NCBI GenBank assembly: GCA_005882525.1
Contig: VBGO01000175.1
Location: 1-6,429, forward strand
Direction of reading: 5' to 3'
Source of the DNA: Chloroflexota bacterium
Lineage (GTDB): Bacteria; Chloroflexota; Dormibacteria; CF-121
Length of the DNA: 6,429 nt
Shown here: piece by piece, positions 1-5,117 of the stretch
Numbering within the stretch: position 1 is the first letter of the stretch
How the letters are laid out: each line of letters opens with the position of its first letter
Program-made: the position numbers and the translations under genes
Notes under the pieces: generated by a model
Told to the model about the DNA's origin: nothing
Database searches by the model: none
What the model saw: only the letters and a program-made list of their open reading frames with translations

Positions 1-100
1 CCTCGATGGCGGCGGCGACCACGGTCGACTCGCGGCCTCCCAGCTCGAGCAGCGCTGCCCGGGCATCGGCGACGGCGGCGTTGACCAGGGTCGGGCTCAA
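1..100 (-). CDS. Unrecognised protein, 5' end only (cut by window edge)
   Basis: A minus-strand frame is open from a TTG at 100-98 to the window edge, about 33 codons, starting LSPTLVNAAVADARAALLEL (first residue Met if TTG initiates). The TTG overlaps the TGA of the PHP gene as TTGA, so translation is probably coupled. A purine-rich GGAAAAGG lies on the minus strand at 112-105, four bases before the TTG, and can serve as ribosome binding site. The visible residues are Ala/Leu-rich and look helical, with codon use like the neighbours. No family can be named from so short a piece. No ATG or GTG start fits this frame nearby. Confidence 0.5.
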   Translation of the reverse strand, partial: MSPTLVNAAVADARAALLELGGRESTVVAAAIE

Positions 101-930
101 CCGGCCTTTTCCACGACCGGCCACTGGACGCGGTCGCCCAGCCGTTCCAGGTAACGGATGTCGATCAGTTTCTTGGGGGCCTCGTAGTCGTCGCCGTTGA
201 AGCCGTGGTAGTCGGTGCCGACGGTCATCAGTAGCCCGTGCCGGTGGGCCAGCTCCTCGTAGATTGGGATCTGCTCCGGCTTGTGACGGCGGGTGTAGAC
301 CTCCAGCCCATCCAGCATGGGCAAGACCTCTTTTATCAAGTCCTGGTCGGGCACTGACCCCGGGTGCGCGTGGACCGCCAGGCCGCCGGCCGCGTGGATG
401 GCGTCGATCGCCTCCCGCGGCGTCGGAATCGGGGCATAGAACGCGGGTGGCATGAAATCGACCGCCTGGCGGGCGCTGGCCCAGGCGTCCTTCTCGCTCA
501 TCACGCCGTGCTGAAGGAGGACCTTGAGCACGGCGCCCGGCATCACGGTTGGCTTCGTGGCGAACGCCTCGAGTCCGAGGTCACGTCCAATCCCCTGGTC
601 CTGGAGCACCCGGATCCAGGCATCGGTTTGCTTGCGGAACACGCCCTGGGTTCGCTCCAGGATGGCGAGCAGCGGAGGGTAGCTCATGTCGACCCCGTGA
701 CCGAGGATGTGCCGCAACTGGTTGGGGGGATAGGTCGTGACCTCGAGCGCGGGAACGTAACCGAGCCCTCGGCGATGGGCGACCAGCCGAGCGCGCTCGA
801 CCCCAAGAAAGGTGTCGTGGTCGGTGAGCGCCATGACCCGGACGCCCTGGTCAGCCGCCAGGTGGGCGACCTCGTCGGGCTCGCGCCAGCCGTCACTCAC
901 CGTGGAGTGCATGTGGAGGTCGGCCAGCAC
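97..930 (-). CDS. PHP-domain metal-dependent phosphoesterase (RNase AM/YciV-like)
   Basis: 277 residues. The Polymerase and Histidinol Phosphatase fold is a trinuclear-metal hydrolase. Relatives with this layout cleave 3',5'-nucleoside bisphosphates (pAp) or trim 5' RNA ends. The ligand motifs are present in order: DLHMHSTVSDG (H6, H8, D13), LTDHD (H38), PALEVTT (E63), LGHG (H78, with H74 close by), AVHAHPG (H187, H189) and GTDYHG (D240, H242). About 110 residues between E63 and HAHPG form the insertion seen in YciV-type members, and total length is near theirs. The start is GTG at 930, forced by an in-frame TAG only one codon upstream. No Shine-Dalgarno precedes it; a TAAACT box ends 6 nt before the GTG, pointing to a leaderless mRNA. 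It overlaps the next minus-strand gene by 4 bases. Substrate is inferred from the family; the class is secure, the exact activity is not. Confidence 0.9.
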   Translation of the reverse strand: MLADLHMHSTVSDGWREPDEVAHLAADQGVRVMALTDHDTFLGVERARLVAHRRGLGYVPALEVTTYPPNQLRHILGHGVDMSYPPLLAILERTQGVFRKQTDAWIRVLQDQGIGRDLGLEAFATKPTVMPGAVLKVLLQHGVMSEKDAWASARQAVDFMPPAFYAPIPTPREAIDAIHAAGGLAVHAHPGSVPDQDLIKEVLPMLDGLEVYTRRHKPEQIPIYEELAHRHGLLMTVGTDYHGFNGDDYEAPKKLIDIRYLERLGDRVQWPVVEKAG

Positions 931-964
931 GGGCTAAGTTTACCGGGCTGCCGGCCGAAGTCAG
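931..964 (-). promoter_or_regulatory. Leaderless promoter of the PHP gene
   Basis: On the minus strand TAAACT (942-937) fits TANNNT and ends exactly 6 nt before the GTG at 930, so transcription would begin at or beside the start codon. Sixteen bases further upstream is CTGACT (964-959), 4 of 6 matches to TTGACA. There is no Shine-Dalgarno between the box and the start. Read by eye, not tested. Confidence 0.55.
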
Positions 965-1048
965 CCGGGCTGGATTTCACCGCAGTGACGGATTTGCCGG
1001 CCGTTCCCGTTGAGAACGAATAAGAGCCGTCGGCAACGTGTTTTCTTC

Positions 1049-1053
1049 AGGGG
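1049..1053 (+). promoter_or_regulatory. Shine-Dalgarno of the 81-residue gene
   Basis: AGGGG precedes two in-frame ATGs at 1057 and 1063. The 9 nt spacing to the second is more usual than the 3 nt spacing to the first, so this site leaves the start undecided. It is one of only two clear Shine-Dalgarno sites in the window. Confidence 0.5.
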
Positions 1054-1056
1054 TGT

Positions 1057-1302
1057 ATGGAGATGCTTGGAGAACTTGAGCTGATTCGGTTGATCGAAGA
1101 GAACGACTACCCGGCGCGCCTGGTTTCGGCCGGCGTCGTCTGGGTCGAGCTGGAGATCATGGACCCCAAGACCAACGCGGTACGCCGGGAGCGCCTGTCC
1201 AAGTCGGCGTTTGCCGACCTCATCCTCGATTGGCGGGAACGCCACAAGCGCAACCTCCGGGAGCTAGGTCCCGCCCTCCGCAAGATCGGCATCGCTGCCT
1301 GA
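1057..1302 (+). CDS. Unrecognised small protein, 81 residues
   Basis: I do not recognise the family. The protein starts MEMLGELELIRLIEEN and seems to comprise an acidic N-terminal helix, a central beta-like stretch (VVWVELEIMDP, about residues 27-37), a middle segment KSAFADLILDW, and a basic C-terminal helix (RERHKRNLREL onward). There is no signal peptide or membrane segment, so it is probably cytoplasmic. Coding support comes from GC-rich third positions and a ribosome binding site. AGGGG at 1049-1053 is 3 nt before ATG 1057 and 9 nt before the in-frame ATG 1063, so the true start may be 1063 (79 residues). It is divergent from the PHP gene (126 bp between starts) and converges on the BI-1-family gene with a 6 bp gap. 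It is probably monocistronic. Confidence 0.7.
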   Translation: MEMLGELELIRLIEENDYPARLVSAGVVWVELEIMDPKTNAVRRERLSKSAFADLILDWRERHKRNLRELGPALRKIGIAA

Positions 1303-1303
1303 A

Positions 1304-1323
1304 GGCCGCTAGTCTCGGCGGCC
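1304..1323. terminator. Inverted repeat across a convergent gene junction
   Basis: GGCCGC (1304-1309) and GCGGCC (1318-1323) are perfect 6 bp arms around an 8 nt loop. The repeat sits over the junction where the 81-residue gene and the BI-1-family gene converge. It includes the BI-1 stop codon and last codons. Neither side has a T-tract, so it is at best a weak or Rho-assisted bidirectional terminator. Confidence 0.3.
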
Positions 1324-1962
1324 GAAGATGCGCAGCAGGATGAGGAAGAGGTTGATGAAGTCGAGGTACAGGCTGAGCGCGAGCAGCAGCGAGTTGTTAT
1401 CGCCCGCCCGCTGGGCCTTCACCCGCCAGAAGTCGTAGAAGGTCAGACCGACAAAGACGATCCCCAGGAATGCGCTCAGGGCAAGCTGGCTGATCGGGAA
1501 GTGAAAGATCAGGGTAGCGAAGCTGACGAGGATGCCGAGCAGCAGCGCGCCCAACAGGTACCGTCCCCAGGCCGCCATGTTGATGCTGGTCAAGTAGACG
1601 ACCGCGGCGGCCACCAGGAAGATGCCGACCGTCCCCAGCAAGGCGTTGCCAACCGCGTCCGGACTTACACGCAAGTACGCGTCGACGATTGGGGCGATGA
1701 ACAATCCCTCGACGACTGAGAAGAGCGCCAGTAGTCCGGCGGCGAGGGTGGGGTTGCGCGATGCCGCAGCCTGGATGCCGAAGATCAGGCCGATTGCGAC
1801 CAGAAAGAAGACGATCCAGGGGACGCCCTGTCCAAAGCCAGCTTTCCACACGTAGAAGCCGCCGCCGGTAAGGGCGAGTGAGAGCGCGAGCCACCCCATG
1901 ACACGGCTTAGGAGGGACCGCTCGACCTGGGTCTGGCTCTGGACCATTTCGCGGGGGAGCAT
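1309..1962 (-). CDS. Bax inhibitor-1/YccA (TMBIM) family membrane protein
   Basis: 217 residues from ATG 1962 (218 if GTG 1965 is used). About seven hydrophobic segments span residues 22 to 213, with a short polar N-terminus, as expected for the TMBIM fold in the cytoplasmic membrane. The C-terminal signature SLYLDFINLFLILLRIFG is diagnostic. Asp177 in FYDFW and Asp201 in YLDFIN are 24 residues apart, matching as I recall the two Asp residues of the pH-sensing pair in Bacillus YetJ, a calcium-leak homologue. E. coli YccA instead restrains the FtsH protease; which role applies here cannot be told. On the minus strand TAGGTT (1975-1970) lies 7 nt before ATG 1962, a leaderless arrangement that favours that ATG. 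It is divergent from the lipoprotein gene. Confidence 0.93.
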   Translation of the reverse strand: MLPREMVQSQTQVERSLLSRVMGWLALSLALTGGGFYVWKAGFGQGVPWIVFFLVAIGLIFGIQAAASRNPTLAAGLLALFSVVEGLFIAPIVDAYLRVSPDAVGNALLGTVGIFLVAAAVVYLTSINMAAWGRYLLGALLLGILVSFATLIFHFPISQLALSAFLGIVFVGLTFYDFWRVKAQRAGDNNSLLLALSLYLDFINLFLILLRIFGRRD

Positions 1963-1975
1963 CACGTGAAACCTA
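1963..1975 (-). promoter_or_regulatory. Probable leaderless -10 box of the BI-1-family gene
   Basis: TAGGTT (1975-1970, minus strand) fits TANNNT and ends 7 nt before ATG 1962 and 4 nt before GTG 1965. I see no -35 box at 16-18 bp and no Shine-Dalgarno. Confidence 0.4.
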
Positions 1976-2011
1976 CCACGCGATGCCGCAGGCTACACTA
2001 TCGCCTTTTCT

Positions 2012-2017
2012 TATACT
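2012..2017 (+). promoter_or_regulatory. -10 box of the DUF3048 lipoprotein gene
   Basis: TATACT matches TATAAT at five of six positions and ends 10 nt before ATG 2028. The expected transcript starts only a few bases before that ATG. This is independent support for ATG 2028 over the in-frame ATG at 1983, which would lie upstream of the promoter. No good -35 box is seen. Confidence 0.5.
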
Positions 2018-2027
2018 GAAGCTACCA

Positions 2028-2990
2028 ATGCGAAGCTGGAACCGGCGGCTATCCAGGCTCGCGTGTGGGCTGGCGCTGGTTCTAGCCGGGTGCGGCACGA
2101 CCGCCGGACCGGTGACGCCCACGCCCACCCCGAGCCGGCCGGGACCGGCGATGGTCCAGATCGAGAACTCGATCCTGGCGCGCCCGCTGGCCGGTTTGCA
2201 GCAGGCGGACATCGTCTACGAGTACCTGGCGGAAGGCGGGATCACGCGCATGACCGCGATCTACTTCAAGCCGTCGGGGAGCCAGCGGACCGAGCCGGTC
2301 CGTAGCGCCAGGCCGGTGACGATCAAGCTCTGGCACGCCTATCACGGCGTCATCTTCTTCTCCGGCGCGAACATCAAGGTCCTGCAGGCGATCCAGGGAC
2401 AGCAGATTCCTGCGCTGACCGAGAGCACCGACGGCGGCGCCTACTTCTCGCGGGATTCCAGCCGCCGGGCGCCGCACAACCTGTACACGGATGGCGACCG
2501 GCTGGCCCAGGGGCAGAAGAAATACGCGCCCAAGGTGACGTATCAGCTGCCGGCACCGGGGGAGCCTGCTGCCAGCCCGGCGCCCCCGGCGGCCAACCGG
2601 GTCGTCTTCGACCAGACGAATTCCCATCGCGTGACCTATACGTATTCGGCCGGGGACAGCGCGTATGCCTACGGCACCGAGATCGGACCGCTCATCGACA
2701 AAAACACCGGGCAACCGATCAAGCCCGTCAACGTGGTCGTGATTCAGGTCGCGCATCATGACGCCGGCTTCACCGATGTCGTGGGCGCGCCCGCCGTCGA
2801 TTTCGACCTGCAGGGGACCGGTCCCGCTGATGTCTTCAGCAAGGGCCACCGCTACAAGGCGACCTGGGACGTATCGAACCCGGAGCTGCCACTCAAGGTC
2901 GTCGGCGCGGATGGCAAGCCGATGCACCTTCCCGCCGGCTTGACCTGGATCCACCTGGTGGACCCGGGAACACCGATCACATCGTCCTGA
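2028..2990 (+). CDS. DUF3048 (YerB-type) lipoprotein
   Basis: 320 residues from ATG 2028. The frame is open 45 bases further to ATG 1983, but only the 2028 start gives a proper signal: basic residues MRSWNRRLSR, a hydrophobic run, and the lipobox LAGC with the lipidated Cys at 22. A Pro/Thr linker (PVTPTPTPSRP) leads to the N-terminal DUF3048 domain, with IENS, ARPLAGLQQADIVYEYLAEGGITR and EPVRSAR at roughly residues 41-175. A second low-complexity Pro/Ala stretch (about 180-192) precedes the C-terminal domain, which ends GLTWIHLVDP as in the family. The protein should be anchored on the outer face of the cytoplasmic membrane. The family's function is unknown; Bacillus YerB is the best-known member. 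The gene is followed by a hairpin terminator, so it is probably transcribed alone. Confidence 0.92.
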   Translation: MRSWNRRLSRLACGLALVLAGCGTTAGPVTPTPTPSRPGPAMVQIENSILARPLAGLQQADIVYEYLAEGGITRMTAIYFKPSGSQRTEPVRSARPVTIKLWHAYHGVIFFSGANIKVLQAIQGQQIPALTESTDGGAYFSRDSSRRAPHNLYTDGDRLAQGQKKYAPKVTYQLPAPGEPAASPAPPAANRVVFDQTNSHRVTYTYSAGDSAYAYGTEIGPLIDKNTGQPIKPVNVVVIQVAHHDAGFTDVVGAPAVDFDLQGTGPADVFSKGHRYKATWDVSNPELPLKVVGADGKPMHLPAGLTWIHLVDPGTPITSS

Positions 2991-3018
2991 CGTAGACTCG
3001 GCTCAACAGGCGCTCGAA

Positions 3019-3051
3019 GGCCGGCTACCGAAAGGGGCCGGCCGTTGTTTT
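3019..3051 (+). terminator. Intrinsic terminator after the DUF3048 gene
   Basis: GGCCGGC (3019-3025) pairs perfectly with GCCGGCC (3037-3043). Inside, CC-GAAA-GG (3028-3035) can add two pairs closed by a GNRA tetraloop. The run GTTGTTTT (3044-3051) follows directly as a short U-tract. It lies 28 bp after the DUF3048 stop. Confidence 0.7.
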
Positions 3052-3054
3052 CGG

Positions 3055-3066
3055 TAAGGTAAGCGC
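3055..3066 (+). promoter_or_regulatory. Leaderless -10 box of coxG
   Basis: TAAGGT (3055-3060) fits TANNNT and ends exactly 6 nt before GTG 3067, the same geometry as the PHP gene. No Shine-Dalgarno is present. The -35 position falls inside the upstream terminator hairpin and does not match consensus. Confidence 0.45.
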
Positions 3067-3531
3067 GTGGTGATCACCACGCGGTTCGAGCTCGGTGCCC
3101 CGGTCGACGCGGCATGGGCTTACCTGCTCGACGTGCCGAAGATCGCGCACTGCGTCCCGGGCGCGTCGCTCACCGAGGTGATCGACGACAAGACCTACGT
3201 CGGCAAGGTGGACGTCAAGCTGGGGCCGATCGGCGTTTCGTACAAAGGCCGGATCACGATCGATAGCATCGATGCGGCGACGCACACCGTGCGGGTGAAG
3301 GCGGAGGGCGCGGAGACGCGTGGCCGGGGTGGCGCGTCGGCGCTGATGACCGCCCAGCTGGAGCCGAGTGACAAGGGGACGACCGTCATCATGAACACCG
3401 ACCTGTCGGTGAGCGGCGTGGTGGCCCAGTTCGGGCGCACCGGCATCATGCAGGAGGTTGCGCAGCGAATGGCTCAGCGGTTCGCCAGCTGCGTGGACCA
3501 GGAGTTGAAGACCGCGACCCCCGCCAGCTGA
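3067..3531 (+). CDS. coxG: CoxG-family SRPBCC protein (CO dehydrogenase subunit G-like)
   Basis: 154 residues with the single CoxG domain of the SRPBCC/Bet v1-like lipid-binding fold. Family landmarks are AAWAYLLDVPKIAHCVPGAS (about residues 15-34), YVGKVDVKLGPIGVSYKG (44-61) and AQFGRTGIMQEV near the C-terminus. CoxG proteins accompany aerobic molybdenum CO dehydrogenases and related molybdenum hydroxylases; as I recall, one has been shown to take up menaquinone to link the enzyme to the respiratory chain. This copy ends soon after the domain (QELKTATPAS) with no hydrophobic tail, so it should be soluble. The start is GTG 3067, or GTG 3070 next to it. It overlaps the MocA-like gene, which supports a molybdenum-hydroxylase context. 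No coxL, coxM or coxS is present here, so the partner enzyme is unknown. Confidence 0.88.
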   Translation: MVITTRFELGAPVDAAWAYLLDVPKIAHCVPGASLTEVIDDKTYVGKVDVKLGPIGVSYKGRITIDSIDAATHTVRVKAEGAETRGRGGASALMTAQLEPSDKGTTVIMNTDLSVSGVVAQFGRTGIMQEVAQRMAQRFASCVDQELKTATPAS

Positions 3532-4085
3532 TCGCCGGCATCCTCCTCGCCGCCGGTTTGTCCAGCCGGTTCGGCCGTCAGAAGCTGCTGGAAGCGTGGC
3601 GCGGCGAGCCGCTGGTTCGCTTGGCGGCGCGACGCTTGCTCGAGGCCGGGCTGGACCCGGTGGTCGTAGTTGCATCGGAGGACGCGCGCTTCGCCGACGT
3701 GCTGGCCGGCTTGGCCGTCCAGGTGATGGGGAATCCAGCTCCCGACCTGGGGATCAGCCGGTCGATCGGCATCGGGTTGGAGGCGTTGCCGGCCGGAAGC
3801 CCGGCCGCGCTGATCGCGGTCGCCGACCAGCCCTACCTGACCGCTCAAGCCCTCGCCGAGCTTGTCCGCGCGTTTTTGCCGGGACGGATCGTGGTGCCGC
3901 GCTACGGCACACACCGCGGCAACCCACCGATTTTCGATCGCCGCTTCTTCCCGGAATTACTCGCGCTCGAGGGCGATCGCGGCGGCCAGGGCGTGGTCGG
4001 CGCGCATCCCGAGGCCGTGCTCGAGGTCGACCTGGCCGCGGGCATGGGCGCGGACATCGACCGGCCCGAGGATTGGCAGGGCTAG
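3528..4085 (+). CDS. MocA-like molybdenum cofactor nucleotidyltransferase (MobA-like NTP transferase)
   Basis: About 185 residues of the MobA-like NTP transferase fold, closest by motif to MocA (transfers CMP to molybdopterin for xanthine dehydrogenase/CO dehydrogenase-type enzymes). The nucleotide-binding loop IAGILLAAGLSSRFGRQKLL (residues 2-21) is intact. NPAPDLGISRSI (69-80), VADQP (98-102, with the Asp that normally helps hold Mg), HRGNPPIF (129-136) and DIDRPEDW (176-183) follow as in the family. The start is unusual: no ATG or GTG precedes the loop in this frame, and TTG 3558 would cut the loop off. The best choice is CTG 3528, overlapping the coxG stop as CTGA; ATC 3531 is a less likely alternative. 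No Shine-Dalgarno is seen, so expression probably depends on coupling to coxG. Nucleotide preference (CTP or GTP) is not proven by sequence. Confidence 0.85.
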   Translation: MIAGILLAAGLSSRFGRQKLLEAWRGEPLVRLAARRLLEAGLDPVVVVASEDARFADVLAGLAVQVMGNPAPDLGISRSIGIGLEALPAGSPAALIAVADQPYLTAQALAELVRAFLPGRIVVPRYGTHRGNPPIFDRRFFPELLALEGDRGGQGVVGAHPEAVLEVDLAAGMGADIDRPEDWQG

Positions 4086-4103
4086 AGGCGCGACGGCCAG
4101 GGA

Positions 4104-5117
4104 TTAGCCGGCCGAGCGGGCCTCGGGGGCCGTTTCCACGCCGGTGTCGTCGACCAGCCGCAGGAACCGCTCGACCAGGCTGGCATCCCATTGCTGGCCG
4201 GCACCCTGCCGCAGGGTGTGGATCGCGTCCTCCCGAGAACGGCGGCGCCGATATGGGCGGTCGCTGGTCATGGCCACGTACGCGTCGGCGATCGCGATGA
4301 TTCGGGCGAACAGCGGAATGGCGTCGCCGCCGAGGCCGTCGGGATAGCCGGCCCCGTCGATCCGCTCGTGGTGGTGGCGGATCGCCGGTAGCAATTGCTC
4401 GGCGCGCGGCAGCGGCCCGAGGATCTCCTCGCCGACCAGGGGGTGGCGTTTGACCTGACCGAATTCTCCCGGGTCGAGCCGGCCCTGTTTGGCCAGGACG
4501 CCGACCGGGACGCTCAGCGTGCCGACGTCATGAAGCAACGCGGCTTTGTAGAGGTAGGTGAGCCTGTCCTCCGGGAGCCCGATTACGGTGCCGAGCTGCA
4601 TCGCCCAGTGGGCAACCTTTTCCGATAGGCCGGCGCTGCTGTGGTCGCGATCCTCGACCGCGCGAGCGAGCGTCACGACGACGCCTTCGAGCTCCGCGAG
4701 CTGGGTCTTCAATCGGGAGATGCGAAGCTGCGCCCGCACCAGGGCCAGCAATATCGCTCCATCCATCGACTTGACGGCGATGTCATCGGCCCCGGCGGCA
4801 TCGGCCCGCTGTCGCAGCACGTCGTCGACCGTCGCCACCAGCATCACGACCGGGATGTCACGCGTGGCGGGCGCCCGCTTGATGGCCCGGCAGACTTCGA
4901 AGCCGTCCATATCCGACAGCGTCGCCTCGCAGAGCACGAGATCGACCGGCTGCGCGGACAGCTCCCGGATCGCCGCCGCGCCATCGTGGGCGCTGATGAC
5001 GCGGTGTCCGCCTCGCTCGAGCTGGGTGCGGAGCTCGCGCTGGCTGGCGGCGTCGTCATCTGCCACCACCACGGTAGCCCTGGCGTCGCCCTCCTGGAGG
5101 CTCCGGTCGGCAGTCAT
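4104..5117 (-). CDS. Receiver-HD-GYP domain protein with degenerate active sites
   Basis: 337 residues. The receiver domain (about 14-130) keeps the acidic cluster D20-D22 and Lys116 but has Glu64 where the phospho-acceptor Asp belongs (LVLCEATLSDMDG). It also has Val95 at the usual Thr/Ser switch position and Ser117 for the usual Pro. A helical linker (130-155) leads to an HD-GYP domain, normally a c-di-GMP phosphodiesterase. Present are HD (196-197), H225, HHHERIDGAGYP (248-259) and D278 before SDRPYR. Missing are the GHS His (Leu164), the HDxGK Lys (Thr200) and the Asp of DAMTS (Val281). ATG 5117 overlaps the regulator's TGA as ATGA. The frame extends upstream to 5231, but that part lies inside the regulator and does not resemble receiver sequence. 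It is probably cytoplasmic and phosphorylation-independent; whether it still cleaves c-di-GMP is uncertain. Confidence 0.92.
   Translation of the reverse strand: MTADRSLQEGDARATVVVADDDAASQRELRTQLERGGHRVISAHDGAAAIRELSAQPVDLVLCEATLSDMDGFEVCRAIKRAPATRDIPVVMLVATVDDVLRQRADAAGADDIAVKSMDGAILLALVRAQLRISRLKTQLAELEGVVVTLARAVEDRDHSSAGLSEKVAHWAMQLGTVIGLPEDRLTYLYKAALLHDVGTLSVPVGVLAKQGRLDPGEFGQVKRHPLVGEEILGPLPRAEQLLPAIRHHHERIDGAGYPDGLGGDAIPLFARIIAIADAYVAMTSDRPYRRRRSREDAIHTLRQGAGQQWDASLVERFLRLVDDTGVETAPEARSAG

Noticed and set aside
364..1023. 219-codon plus-strand open frame
   Set aside because: It is antisense to the PHP gene, whose metal-binding motifs are all intact. Long antisense frames are expected in GC-rich DNA, and its translation shows no domain.
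1010..1038. TTGAGA as a -35 box for the 81-residue gene
   Set aside because: No TANNNT-like box follows at 16-18 bp, so I could not support a promoter there.
1983..2027. Longer N-terminus for the lipoprotein from ATG 1983
   Set aside because: It would place extra residues before the signal peptide and the start upstream of the TATACT box. ATG 2028 gives a standard lipoprotein signal.
2082..2954. 290-codon minus-strand open frame
   Set aside because: It is antisense to the DUF3048 lipoprotein gene, which has a lipobox and both family domains. The translation is Arg/Gly-rich shadow sequence.
4086..4110. Terminator between the convergent MocA-like and HD-GYP genes
   Set aside because: Only a 4 bp CGGC/GCCG pairing is visible (4094-4097 with 4107-4110) and there is no T-tract, too weak to call.
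3596..4300. 234-codon plus-strand frame across the MocA-like gene end
   Set aside because: It is Arg/Gly/Pro-rich, out of frame with the conserved nucleotidyltransferase motifs, and runs through the convergent junction into the antisense of the HD-GYP gene.
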